Both the position numbers and the translations under genes were made by a program. From Mytilus galloprovincialis (lineage: Eukaryota > Mollusca > Bivalvia > Mytilida > Mytilidae): 64,000 nt of DNA. The notes under the pieces were generated by a model. It saw only the letters and a list, made by a program, of their open reading frames with translations. It was not told where the DNA came from and made no database searches. How positions within the stretch are numbered: the stretch's first letter is position 1; the number at the start of each line of letters is the position of its first letter. The stretch is from positions 5,483,112-5,547,111 of the forward strand of contig NC_134842.1 of NCBI RefSeq assembly GCF_965363235.1. The letters are read 5' to 3'. Below are positions 20,801 to 35,800 of this stretch, piece after piece.

Positions 20801-23800
20801 GAAAATAGGATTTAAACTTTTTGAGTTACGGCACTTTATAACTAAAACAGGGGTGTGTTTTTTTCACATGTCGCACTGTATCTCAAAAATGATTCTTGAT
20901 TATGACTCAAAACTTTAAACACTTCTTAGTTATATTAATCTCAATATCTGTATACTTTTTGGTGATGATTCAAAATTTCATTTTTGAGTTATTTAGTATT
21001 TTGTAAAAAAGGGGGAGGTTTTTTTTACATGTCGCTCCATATCTCAAAAACTATTTACGACTATTGCTTAAAACTTTACACATGTCTTTGTTATATTAAT
21101 CTCAATATCTGTATACTTTTTGGTGATGATTCAAAATTTCATTTTTGAGTTATTAGTATTTTGTAAAAAAGGGGGAGGTTTTTTTTTTACATATTGTGCT
21201 GTATCTCAAAAACGATTTATGATTATTGCTTAAAACTTTACACACTTCTTTGTTCTATTAATCTAAAGATCTGTATACTTTTTGGTGATTATTCAAAATT
21301 TTATTTTGGTAATATTTAGTTTTTGTAAAAAAAAACAGGGTGGGGGGTTTCACATGTCCCGCCGTGTCTCTAAAACAATATATGGTTATTGCTTAAAACT
21401 TTCTCATAAACTATTTATGATTATTGCATAAGACTTCCACATAAGACGTCGGGCGTATCATGCGCTCATGGCGCAGCTGTTTATTAATATTTTTAAAGTA
21501 CAATAAAAAAATATTTTAAATTCATTTATAATTTCTTTATTCATGTTATGTTTAATTCAAATGAGTTCATTTCTGAGATGTCAAAATACCCCTTGATGTA
21601 TTGACAAGTTAATGGGAACAAATTCCCTCTCCTATCAATATAATGATCTTCTAATCATAAAACTTCCATGTACTGATCAAGCAATATCTTGCACAACATT
21701 AGCAACAGTGGAAAGACTATTTACAATTGCTGTTTTCAGACAAGAAGATTCAGACTAATTGACAAAACCTTAAAATAACTATATTAAATGATTTTCAAAT
21801 GCAACGCTTCAACTATGCTTACATGAATATTTTAGACATGCATTATATAAACATGTAAAATATTGTTAAAAAAAATCATGATGAAATGTAATGTGTAATT
21901 TAATTAATTACTTTAGTAAAGTAATTGTAATTTAATTAATTACGTAAAGTAATTGTAATTTAATTAATTACATTTCAAAAACTGTGTAATGTGTAATTAG
22001 TGTAATTGACCATTTTTGCAATGTAATGTGTAATTTAATTAATTACATTCCAATGTAATTGACCCCAAGTCTGAAAGTAACGTTATCCAATAAAAATGAA
22101 CGTTACAAATGTTGTTGCATTAGAATTATGCATTTAATGTTTACAATGTACATATATGTAAATTTGAAAAATGTCCCATTTTTGCCTTTTTTTTTGAAGG
22201 AACAGAGTATATTTAAAAAAATAAATAAAACACTAATTTAACTAATATTTAATAGACTTGATTCCCATATGTTTAGTTTTAACCAATGATAATCATACCT
22301 AGGTAAGATAAGTTTGAAGATCATATGGTTGTACATTTGTATTGATATTTCTAATTCTTCTTTTCAGAATATTGTGTGGTCGTTTGGCTTAAACAGAAAT
22401 ATCCAAGTGTTGAACTTGACAGATGATAATCGTAAACTCATAATGTATGCCTGTGCACATGTTGGTGTACTGTTTGATTTTGAGAATAACAGACAGCATA
22501 TATTACAAGGACATGTAAGTTATTTCTAAAGGAATCACATTACTGATACTAAATTTTCTATTTTGAACAGCAAAACATATATACCTGAACATCATTCTGC
22601 CTGTTCATGATTTTTATTTTTCAAATTCTCAAAGCAACACAAAAATGAACTGCTGACATTTGTAAATTAATATTATAAGTACTGTAGGCGTTGTTTGGTT
22701 GAAAATTGTAGACTCCTTATAATTGAGCAAAACAATTACAAATGACTTTGGTTGCCATACATTAGCTACATGCGATATTATCAACCTGTATTATATCATA
22801 TAGATAAATAACATGTATCTTAACTATGTTAGTGTTGAAACCAAACAGGAATAGAAGAATACTAAAGTTATATAGGTGAACAGTGTACTAGTGCATGTGC
22901 ACATGTAACAGTATACTAGATATGATATGATCTTCTTTTTTTTAGTCTAACCCTCTGACCTGTACATGTGTAAGTGAAGATAAAAGATGGTTAGCCACAG
23001 GAGACAAAGGAGTGGACAGTATGGTCATTATCTGGGACACTTATACCGGGTAAATAAAAGGCAATTTTGGCTATACTTTAAATCATACATGTATATATAT
23101 TTGTATTAATTTTTAAGAGCAACATTTGTTGTTATATATCTTAAGACTTGATTTACAAATGTAGTCATTTTCTAATACTGTAAATTCAGAAATTATTCAT
23201 GCATTTATTATTACGATTTTGTCATTTTAGCCTTAAATGCGATTTTGAGAAAAATCCTGTTTAATTCATATAAAATATTTCAAAATGCGATTTCAAATTA
23301 TTGCGTTTACAACTCTGTCGCATTTTTCAAAATAATAAAAACCTCACGTTAATTTCTGAATTTACAGTATTGATGTATAATAAAAAATTCTAATTGCTAA
23401 TATCTTGCTTTATCTTTAAAAAAAATATTTCAAACTATTTTGATTTTATGCAATCATCAGTCTATCAAACTATTACATTTATATCAATGCAGAAAATAGT
23501 ACCTATAGAGTTATTTCCCTTTGTCTTAGAAAAAACCCATTTGTTTCTGTAGGGGGTATTTTAAAAACAAACCTTGCTAATTCAAACTGAATGAGATAGA
23601 ATGCAGTATTACATGTTTTGACATGATAACATACGTTAAGAGATGTTAAGCCCCCTAATGAATAGGAGGATGACATACTCTATGCTATCATTGATGATCC
23701 ATGAACTCAGTGACTAAGAATTGTTGTTTTGATAAAGCTGATAAACTTGAATTCTTGACACCATTATGATTTTATTGTAGAATTCCAGTACAAACAATAT

Positions 23801-26800
23801 TTGACAATGATCAAGACGGTGGAGTTGTAGCTATGGCAATGACCCCTGATGCTCGTTACCTAGCAACATTGAGTTCAGGTCCTACTCAGGTAAAATTGGT
23901 TAATTTTTTTACTAATTGATAAACTTTTTGTCCGTCTGTATTTTAATATGTAACATTGGCAGAATGTACCAGTTCCCTCAGGTAAACTGTCCAAAGTATC
24001 TTTGAAAGCATTTTTAAAAATACTAAGACAGTGTGGGGAAATACACATAGAAATTTTTTTTTTTTTTTTTCAAATTTGTTAAAACTAAATGTGAAAAATA
24101 ATCAATTTGTGACAACTCTCTTACATTTAACTTTTACAGCAATATAAATACATGTTTTTTTTATTTTTTCCTTCTCCCGAAATTAGCACATGTTGCCATA
24201 ACAGCTCATATAAAAAGAAGATGTGGTAAGATTGACAATGAGACAACTGTCCACAAGAGACCAAAATGACACAGAAATTAAAACTATACATTTTAGGTCA
24301 CGGTACAGTCTTCAACAATGAGCAAAGCCATATCGCATAGTCAGCTATAAAAGGCCCCGAAATGACAATGTAAAAACAATTCAAACGAGAAAACTAATGG
24401 CCTTATTTATATATAAAAAATGAATGAATAACAAATATGTAACACATTAACAAACAACAAGCACTGAATCACTTCATCATAGATATAGCTTTGTTTTTTA
24501 CCTAGAACTGTCCTTTTATTATCATATAAATAATATGATTTGACAAATCAAAGAAGAGTTATTGAACATTTTAAGATTGTAGATATGCCTACATTAATTG
24601 AGCCTTCTTGATTCAGGTTTTGTCAATATGGAACTGGACAGTGGATGGTGAATCTCCTATGTGTACAGCTGAGTTAAACCCTAAGTTTGGATTACAGAAC
24701 TTTATACTATTTAATCCTGATGATATACACTATCTGGTGACCAATAGTGAATCACAAGTCATATTCTATCATTGGGTAAGTATTGTAACCAAAGATTTAC
24801 ATCATATTTAAAAATAGAATTGAAGCTTTTCTAGAATACTATGTATGCTAACAGGTCACATGACATGTATCTGTTGATGACCCCTATCTTTTTAACCAAA
24901 CAAACCAGGAATAAAACAGAAAGAACAGAAAAGAATATCAACAGTTGTTCAATATTTTTTGAAATCTGTGATTTTGTTGTTGATTGAAACGCCAATGTCA
25001 TGATATTCATGAATTAAAAACCTATTAGTAAGTTCATATTTCAGTACTTCATTTTACTTGGTAAAATAAGCACTCCAAAAATCTAATCAAATATAATTCT
25101 AGAGTTTTGACCTACATTAACTGACAGAAACTTGATAGTCAATAAAAAATTCAGTTCTTAATTTATAAAAAAACAGTGGTGTTGTTTCATTACCATATAT
25201 ACTCTGCTGAGTGCATCTATTTTTGTTCATTGATTGTAAATACAAAAAGTGAATTTTATTTTTATAGAATGATGGCCATATGGAATACTATGCTCCACCT
25301 CTGACTGACCAGGACTTCAACAAACAAGTTGGACGATACAGTCAGTCTATTTTCCAGAGAAACAGCTCTCGAGTGTTGACAGCTACACATATAGGGAACC
25401 TGGTAGTCTGGGACAACAATAAACCCCTCACTAAGTGTACGTTCAAATTAAAATATGGGGAAAAAATATGATGGAGATGAGTATTAAAATGACAAATGTG
25501 AACTTAAAGTTATTTGCATAGGAAATTCGATATATATATATTGTGTAAGCTATGTAGGTATATTATACACTGTTTTTGACAAACTATATTTAAAATAAGT
25601 TGTTCCTGTTTTGCAATACTTTATAATTAGCATTACAAGTAGCTATATTTAGTTTGGAAGCATTGATTACTTTCAAAAACACATTTTTAAATTTGTATCA
25701 TTAAGTGCTAGTCTTTGTAAGAAGCAGGCAATTTAGGTAAAAATCAAAACATGATCAGAAGAAACCCACTGAGCTAATCATGTTATTTAATACTAACCAT
25801 CATCCTGAGTTAAAAATTATTAGTCTTTCGTTTGTGTGTGTCTGGTAATATCAAATAACTCTATTATAAAATTGGTTAGAATGATAGCAAATTACAGAGT
25901 TATCTCCCCTTATTCGATAATTTCTAGTGCATTTCAACCAAATTGTATCTTCTATTAACAGAACAGAAAACGAAAATGAATGTTATTTTTGTGCACAACT
26001 ACATATTATGAACTGAAATCAATGTCAAATCGGGTGGGGTTTTTTGGTCATGTTTTCACCACTGCCTGATTCTTAGGCAGACTGGCACTTAATTTAGTAA
26101 AAACAAATACATGTATGACAAAGATGATTCTATTGCAAAAACATTACAGCCTTCAGCTGTGTCCTTTACAAAGCTTTAACTGTTAACAATGTATTACAGC
26201 CTTCAGCTGTGTCCTTTACAAAGCTTTAACTGTTAACAATGTATTACAGCCTTCAGCTGTGTCTTTTACAAAGCTTTAACTGTTAACAATGTATTACAGC
26301 CTTCAGTTGTGTCCTTTACAAAGCTTTAACTGTTAACAATGTATTACAGCCTTCAGCTGTGTCCTTTACAAAGCTTTAACTGTTAACAATGTATTACAGC
26401 CTTCAGCTGTGTCCTTTACAAAGCTTTAACTGTTAACAATGTATTTTTATTTTACAGTGGTGAGCTCAGAACCATCTGCAGACAAAAAAGCATTAAAGAT
26501 AATTAAGTTACAGGACAGGGGAATCAACGTACTGACAACCACTGATAAGTGAGCATTAAAGATAATGTCAGTCTATCTCAGTCACATCTTTTTCAGGAAT
26601 TGAAAATGAGATCTCTTTGAAATTTGAATACAAGCTTATGCAAGCATACTTTATATTGTGATGTATTTTCACAGCGCTCATCAAATAGTTATCTAATTTA
26701 TTACCATGTATATATGTGTACACATAATGGTCACGTATAAACTTTTTGTCATTCTTCTTCAGGAAATCCAATGCAGAGCTTCATGTGAGCATGTGTTATA

Positions 26801-29800
26801 CTATGTGATTGGTCCAAGTTTCTTACATTTGAATAGTTACATAAATGTTACCCTAGGTATAGAACTGATACAATTAGGTTTTTGTCTGGTTTGCAAACAG
26901 GCAAGACATATCTCTGTGTTAAAAAAATATTTAAAAAATACTACTGTTGGTCCTGATATTTTATGACAATTATTATGTGATTATATTTTACAGATTTATA
27001 GTGCTTGGTGATATGGCTGGACATGTCAAATTCTTTGATCAAAGTCTCAAGTTGGTTCATTGGTAAGTAGATTTTTTCCATTACAAGTCTGTTTGATAAA
27101 CCATAGAATGTTTTTGATCATTAAAAGACTAATCCAATGGTAGACTAACACAAACCATAATACTAAATTTAGAACAGCATCATCTTAGCAGTTTTGTGAT
27201 TAACTTTGATTTTAAAATTCTCGCTTAATTAGTGAAAGCATGTTACTCAGCAAAATACTGAATATCAAAATATTTCCATTTGTAGATGACAAGTAATTTA
27301 CATGTACAACATAGTGTCTCTGGGACACTAATAATACAATATGACCAAATTAGATGATATAGAAAGTCTTATTGATTGCACAGATTATAACTTGATTAAT
27401 ACTTAACCCTTAGACTGCTGCATTCATTTCTATTGTACTTTTGTGTATTGCTGAATAAAATTTTGATCACTGATGAAATAAACATGTCCACTTACAATTG
27501 CTGTATCTTTGTAAATATTGAATATTCATCAATAAAAGTTATATAAAAAAGTATTGTTAGATTCTGTATTTTTTATTTATTTTATTTTTGTTTGAGTCTC
27601 TGGTCATTTTTTACCTGTACAGGTGCAAATTGAGGTAAACAAAGGTAAACTTATTTTTTTCATGTTTTATTAACGAATCCATCAATGTAAAAGTATCCAT
27701 GACTTCAGAATCGAACCAATATATAAAAATCTCTTTTTATGAACTAGTTCCATTGTGATTATCAAAAAAAAAAAAGTTTCTGCTAGAACCAACAGCCTTT
27801 TTGATGCAAATATTTTCCGGTATTTTCCTCCGACTTTCACTGCGCCGACTTTTACTTCCATGTACAAATATATTTATACGACAAGTTCATTGTTATAGCT
27901 TTCATCAATAAATAATCTTGACAAACTTAAAGTTCGGATCTATCGATGTCAGTCAATATTGATTCACATTTGAAAGGCGAAATGATAAACATCGCAAATC
28001 CTGTTTCATGTCATCCATTTTGGACAAGGTCTGGGAATCCCGGTGGTTCTCGCTTTAAAAGTCTTCTGTTCACAGTTTTGATAGAATATTTCTATTTCCA
28101 TCTATTATATCTTCTGTTCTCGTCCAAATCCTTTTTATCGGCCGCGGCTGTTAAATTGTTATCATTGAAATACTTCTAAACGTGTTGGCCATTTCTCCAA
28201 ATAATATCCGCCATTTTGTCACTTTTTTCATAAAAAATTTTCACTTTTGGTTTTATCGCTTATACCTGATTTAAAGTCAAGAGACACTCGAAAGAACGCA
28301 GATTTTTAACCAATCAGAATCCATACAAGTCGAAACTGCCGCAATCTCATGAATATTGACTCCGCCCATTCCATGGTAACTGTGTAAACAAACGAGTTAC
28401 GGAAAACGACTATAGTCGCGCGTAGCAGTAGCGGACTGCTTTATCGGAACGACAATAGTCGCGCGTAGCAGTCTAAGGGTTAACAAACAAACACAAATTC
28501 ATATTAAAACTTTCACTTATAATTTCCATTTCTCTTATACACAAAAGAAGTAGATTGAATAAAATCTAATCAATACAAATGAGAAGATAGTATTAATACA
28601 TGTTTGAAGGATAGGTAAGACTTGAAGTATCCCCAGTTTCTAGTGTCCACGATAAAATGTCATCTTCTGTTACATTGTAGGTATCAGGATTTCCACCTCG
28701 GACCAGCCACTGCCATCTCATTTGCTCATTATCCAGATTTCCAAGCAGTGTAAGTACCATTCATTTGTATATATTAACATACTAGCAGTTATTTCTAGTT
28801 TATTTATAAATCTAGCATATCATAGCCACTTTGTTAAATACTGTGGATTCATTAATATTATTTGGATACCAATTGTCATGGCTTTTGTAGGTACAGGAGA
28901 CCCAGGAATTTAACTGTTCAATGAAATACCGATTTTCTAAAAGAATGTATGCAGAATTTGCAAAAACAAATTTTAATATCCACGATTATACAAGTTTTCA
29001 TCAATCCATGAAAATAAATGAAGCCACAGTATTCCCAATATATATAGATGTTAAAAGTCACATGATGCTAGAATAAAAAAAATTCTGGCAGCATTTATGG
29101 CAAAATCAATCTTTTTATTGTGTACAATAATAAGAGGAACTGTAGAGTATAAATCAAAGACAAAACAATCAAACAAAAGAGTGGACATCTATATCAGTCA
29201 CTTTAACAATGTACATTATACTTGTTAATTTTCAGAGCCAAAGACGTAACTAACTAACCCACTTTATAGTATACTATTTAATTTTCAGAGCCAAAGATGG
29301 AACAAACTACCCACCAGATGCTACAATAGAAGCTAGGAAGTTTGTCATCAGAGATTTTGTTGTAGGAAGTAGTATTGCTGTCTTTGGTAATGTCACTGCA
29401 GATGGAACTAAAGTTGATGTGAGTATTGTCCATTTGTTTGTGTTTAGTGTTTTAAAAGGGAAACTTTGTCTGATATATTTTACAGTTGTTTTAAGCTATT
29501 ACCCTTGTCTTAGAGTTTTCATATCAATAGGATTCAATTATTAAAATCCCCCAAGGGTGACTGGGGTATAGAAATATGGTCACTTGGTCTTCTCCTGACC
29601 GGCAGTAAAACGCTTATGGAAGTGGGGCGTCCGTTTGGCTGTGCGGGATGTATCAAGTTTGCAGTCACGTCCGGTCAGAATGGGAACGTTAAATCTGATG
29701 CCTCATGTAAAGAGAGTGCCACGCTCTTTGCATGTTAAGAACCCTTGCAACAACTCTTTCAGAGGTCCGTAGGTAGCCTGTTGCAAGGCAAAATTTCTGT

Positions 29801-32800
29801 CCCTATCCAATATACCCTCATTTTCCAGTGGCAGTTCAAATTTCCCCGACCATCATCCCAGATGGCCTCTATTGTGACAAGACCTACCTATTGCATTTAT
29901 TGTGAACCTGTTCTCGTCCTGAATATGCATGAAATATTTGCCACTGGACGTTAAACAACCAACAATCAATCAATCAATTATTAAAATATTATTGTACTGA
30001 TCAAACATAATGGAGGCATGAAAAAGGCTAGTTAACTAGTAACTATTTAACAAATGATTTGCATTGAACTTTCATGTACCAATTGATATAAAAATTTGAG
30101 AAAAAGAGTAAGAATACTAAGGTATGAAATTTAGAAGATGTGGTATGATTGCCAATAAGACAACTCTCCACAAGAGATTAAATGACACAGAAAATAACAA
30201 CTATAATTCACTGTACATCCTTCAAAAATGGATAAACCCATATCAGAGGTCAACTCATCAAAAACAATGTTGTAACTAGAAAATTGAGAAGGACTGCTTT
30301 TTAGAGGTTAATTTTTGTTAGAGTAATTCTTTGTACAGGCAATATTTGATTTCAAATGGTAGGACAACACAAACATTTCAAAAGTGAAAATAAAATCTAT
30401 TCCTACCTTGAATATGTCAATTTGACTAATTAGGTTTTTTTTATTCAAAATGACAAAATGCAAATTAATGAGAATGTTTAACATTGTAGTTAATCCACAG
30501 AGAACATGATGCTGCTATTCATGCTTTATCCGCACATCCTACAAAGTAAGTATGTGAGAGTTATCTCCCTTTAGTATCTGCACATCCTACAAAGTAAGTT
30601 TGTCAGAGTTATCTCCCTTTAGTATCAGTATTTAATTCACAGAGAACATGATGCTGCCATTCATGCTTTATCTGCTCATCCTACAAAGTAAGTATGTGAG
30701 AGATTTGTATGTTTCATTAGATCTTGGCATTATTGTTTTTATGATTAAGTTTACTTTAATATCACACTTGTAATATACAGTGAATGTCTCTCAGTTGAAT
30801 AATGTAAAATACAGAGGAATGTAATATAATGTGATACAGAAATTTTCTGATTAATTTTTGAGGGATCAACTTATTTACTTTTTCTTTGTTTTTTCAGACC
30901 ATATTTAATAATTGGTAGCTATGCTGGATTGATAAAGATATGGGACTATGAAAAGAAGTAAGTTTGTTCATAATGTAATCATTTATTTTATCATACAGCA
31001 TACTACTGATATCTCATTAACATAATGCTTCCACAAGATGAGATGACGTTACTGTTGAATAGTTATAAAAGTATGTCTTTAATGATATTAGAATCTTGCA
31101 AGATTATAAATTGTATTTACATTGACAAAATTTAACAAATTTTTGAGTCCAAGTACTCTGGCTGACATGCACAGGCTGTATAGAACACCCATGTGTTAGA
31201 CATTATACTACCTCACCTTAATCAAACAGGATTTAGTCATTTGGACATTAAAACTATGGTACAAAATGCCTTCAAATAAAAAATAGCAACAATATGGCAG
31301 ACACAGTGATAAAGTATAATTAGGGTTATATATGACAAAGATTAAGTTTACCTGTTAGGGTGCATTAAATAAGTGCATTTAAAACTATACTGCAACAAAC
31401 TTCTCCTGTTCACTTCTCCTGTTTGAATGGTTCTCATTAACTATGAAACAAAATTTTACCAGAAACCTATGTATCTATTATTAGACAGGTGGTAGTAACC
31501 CGACAGTTTGAGAGAGGATGTTTAATTAGATGTTGTTCATTTGATCCTAAAGGACAATATATAGGTAAGTTGTATATATCAGTGGATTTAAAGGATACGA
31601 TAATTCAGGTGCTTATCCGGTAAAATTGAGGATGGAAACGGGGAACCTGTTTTTTGTAACTCGAGGAAAAATGTAATCAGGTTTTAATCCTTTGTATAGT
31701 GATCAGAGCATGTTCTGCCATATACATATATACATGTTTGTATTGTACATTCATAAAAATGTGAATAAAAAAATCAAAGGGAAAAAAAAGCAACCACATG
31801 AACCAAAAGTTCTGTCATTAAGATTGATTTAGAGATTAATGTTCAGATACATTCAATATTTTTGACAGCTATTGATTTTGAGAATGATCAGCTGAGAGTA
31901 GAAGATTTTGATACTTTTAATATTTTAGACTACTTTTGTTTTTGAGAACAGTTACCGTTTGCAGAGATGTTGATTTTGATGTTAAATAGTTTTTGTTTTA
32001 CAGCTATTGGTTTTGTGAATGGTCAGCAGAGAGTGTAGATTTTGATATGTGTATAAATTATTTTTGCAGCTATTGGTTTTGTGAATGGTCAGCTGAGAGT
32101 AGTAGATTCTATCACTTTAGAAGATGAGTTATCCGAACCTTTCCGTTACGCCAGATATGCCATCACACATTTAGCTTTCTCCCATGATTCTCAGTACTTA
32201 GCTACAGCTGTATGTATTTTACCCAGAATTCTTTTTCCATTTTAAAGGTCAAAAGTTTGATTGATCAGAAATTAAAGTCTTCACAATTAGGGCTATTCCA
32301 TTAAAATGTATCTTGGAGAGTAGGAAGGGAAGTTTTATTGAGAGTGGGTCATGGGTCCGTTTTTAGTATGTGTCTATTACCATTCTACAAAATTATCTAT
32401 AAAGTGGTTCTTGGTTGTATGGATATATGAAAGTCCCTTCCTATCCTCCTAAATACATTTTAATGGAGTAGCCCTTATTTTTTTTCAAAATATTTGTTAA
32501 TATATTTTAATGTGAAGTGATCATCACAAACAATTGTGATCACATCCATTTCGTTTGTCTGTTATTACTTGTCATGATTGTTGTCATTTTATACTGTTTC
32601 CTACAACTTTCAGAGCCAAGCTACTAAAGTAAGTCACATGCTTGTTGTAAAAACACACCAATTTATTATAGAAACAACCAAATATTTTATTCCATTTAGC
32701 TTCTTTTTCTATTTTTTTTTTCATATATACTACATCATACATATTGATTAGTTACTATTTCAGTATGCACCCTTTACTATATATGTTAATAAGTTTAAGT

Positions 32801-35800
32801 TCTTGTTACAGTGGCATATTAAGTTATATATATATTTCCCTACACCAAATATTTAGTTTATTGGTATATATATGTATAATTACCCTTTTATTCTTTTCCA
32901 AATATTGATAAGTGTTTTAATTTGCTATTCAGTGATCATTTATTTTTTCTATTATTCATGAAGCATTTATAGCATAAATGCAATATTGGAAATTAATTAA
33001 TATAAACTCTCAACACACTGAATTGTTGTGGCTACTTTTGCCAGCTTGACATGTTTACCACTCAAAGTATTCACTTAATTTCTTATCTATAAAGCATTGT
33101 TCCTGCATGAGTTATCTCCCATATCATAAGGCATGTACACTCACTGACTGACTTACTAGTTTACAAAAGAATAATTGCATGTTGTACTACATGTAGTAAA
33201 AAAACTTATCTTTTATTTATCTTAATGCAGTAGAAAAGAGCTTTATAGTCTAGATATATTTGTATACTGGTATTCAGTGGAATATTATGAAGAATCTTGA
33301 TTATAATTGGTGTTTATTCTGATATGGAGAAATTATTTAAAGTTCTAATGAAAATTGTTTAAGTATTGTTGCAGCTCAAGTTCATTGCTTGAATATCAAA
33401 GAAAAAATATAAAATATATAGTTAGGCCAATGTTTGGATATTAAGCGTAAATTCAGGAAAACTCTAACATGTCTAAGATTAAAAAAGTCACTTAAACTAG
33501 CAGTGGAACTTTGATTTTATACTTAATTTTAAAGAAGTAAAAAAAACTGTGGAAAAAAAATCAATTGTACAATAACTCAACATGCAAGTTTAATTAAGTG
33601 ACCCAAAAAATTAGACCCTACATGAAAAAGCCTCAACAAGTCAATTCAAACCAATTTTGGTAACTCAACCTTTTGGTATTATCTTGATCAATGGATAATA
33701 TGTATATCAATTTGAATCCTTTGATACTGAATGTTCTGAAAGTTAACCTTGAAATTTGAAAAAAGACAAACTTGAAATCTGGAAGAAAACCTTGAAATCA
33801 GAAGTTAACCCATAAATCTGAAAGATAATTAACCTTGTAATCTAAACCTTAACCTTGAGATCTGAAAGTAAACCTTGAATTATATATGGAAGTAAACCCT
33901 AAATTATGGAAGTATAAACCTTGAATTCTTAAAGTAAACCCTGAAATTTAAAATTAAACCTTGAAATTTAAAATTAAACCTTGATGTCTGAAAGAACCTT
34001 AAAATCTGAAAGATAACCTTGAAATATGAAATTAAACCTTGAAATATGAAAGTAAATCTTTAATGAGTTAATTTCATCTAAGGAAAAATTGGTTTAATTG
34101 TTATTTTTACATCAACAAAAACTGAAATTGTATAATATTTTATAATGTGTTAATTGTATTAATTTTCACAAATGTTTAAGGTTTGAGAGTTTTATATTTA
34201 TTAAAATATGTGTGTAATTAATTAAATGTGTCTTGAGGTGACATTTCAGCATGGAGAGTACACAACCCCCTACATTACGTGTAATTTATTTTAGGATGGA
34301 GAATACACAGTGTCAGTATATAAAAGACAGAGAGGTGTAGAGGTGGATCCCTATGTATACCTGGGAAGATATAGAGCTCACTATAAAGAGATCAAAGATC
34401 TGATGTTTGGTATACATTTAGATAATAATCAACCAAGATTGATGTCTTTGGGGATGGATAGAGTTTTAGTAAGTTTTGATACGAATAGATATTTTACATG
34501 TTTATACATATTTATTGCATAACACAATTTATCTGTAATATTTGATTTTAAAATATGTACATTCACATTTAGAATCAAATAACTTGAATTTGACATATAT
34601 ATAAAGAGATATAAGGGATTGGAATTTTTTAAACTGCAAATAATTAGAAAACCCAGCTTCTTTATACATAGGCTGTGCATGACCATGAAAATAATAATAT
34701 TTGCGGGATGGTATGGTTTGGAACTGAAAGTTTAGGATTTGAATACTGTGGATATTTTTATAGTTCATGGAATATAGATTTTTATGGACTTAATTGGCCA
34801 GGAAAACAACAATTACTGATTTTTTACAGGATGCTTATTTGGCCTATTAGTTTAAGAGGTTCATCAAAATTTGCTTAACTCCCAAGATGTTACAAAGAAT
34901 CCTGTTATCATAGATAACCTTTATACTTATCATGCTTATAAATGCTATTTCTTTCAGGTTGAATATGACCTTGAAAACAGTAGTAAAGATGACCTTAAAA
35001 TAACCAGTTCTGACAGGATCGAACAGAGTGCTGTACCTCAATGTATGACCTGGTATCCACCAATCACTAAAGAGCATTTTGTCCTCACAGCTAATGATCA
35101 GGTAAAACTTCTATTTATCTCACTGTGTGCTTATTCAACCATATAAAACGAAGCTATCATTTTCACAGTCAATGAGCGAGTTAAAACTAATTATTGCTGT
35201 ATATAACTTGATTTCTGGTATCCTACAATATCACAAAGATAGCATTTTCCTCAAATACTTGTAAACTCTCTGGTGAAGAATTTGTCGCTATATTAATGAT
35301 ACATTGGTGGTTTTCAGTTGTTTTCTGCTCTTTGGTTGGGTTCTTGTCACATTCCCCATTTCAATTCTCAATTTTATTGTCCACTGCAATACAATACTGT
35401 AATATCCAATATCCAAAGACAATTAATTTAGACTTATTGATCACTGCCTTACCTCACTACATGTTTGTATAACGCAATCTAAAAAGAAGCATGTTATCCT
35501 CCTTCTCACATTTTTGGTCACTAGCTAGGAACACATAATTATTTTACATGAAACATATCTGAACAAAATTAAACCCAGAAAATTCAAAGAATGAAAAGTT
35601 AAGTAGATATATAACTTTAACAGTATACTTTTCTCAATCTGTCAAGTTTAAGAAGTCATGACATGTTTTATTTTATCTTTTTACTTTTTTACAGTATAAA
35701 TTCAAGTTATATAATGCCACAACAAAAATGTGCAGAAAGACTTTACTTGGACCAACATATGGTACTCCAGTTAAAAGGTAAGTAGATATAAGAAGATGTG

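Larger units (their letters stand above)
19650..22073. mobile_element. hAT-family DNA transposon remnant
   Basis: The element is flanked by an exact 8-bp duplication AAAGTAAC (19642-19649 and 22074-22081), the hAT hallmark. The ends are imperfect inverted repeats (CAGGGATGGGGTAATT on the left; TTGACCCCAAGTCTG on the right). Subterminal sequence on both sides is built of repeated TAATTAATTAC and TGTAATG words. A transposase remnant lies at 21655-21770, and a separate repeat is nested at 20627-21483. It sits in intron 1 of CFAP251. Confidence 0.85.

Noticed and set aside
27946-28179. 77-codon frame inside the piggyBac-like MITE
   Set aside because: No transposase or other family motif; chance frame.
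29745-29954. 69-codon frame
   Set aside because: Lies wholly within the SINE.
32614-32627. Possible micro-exon AGCCAAGCTACTAA between CFAP251 exons 14 and 15
   Set aside because: It has an acceptor and a GTAAGT donor, but 14 bp would shift the frame, and exon 14 joins exon 15 directly in phase as in the human protein.
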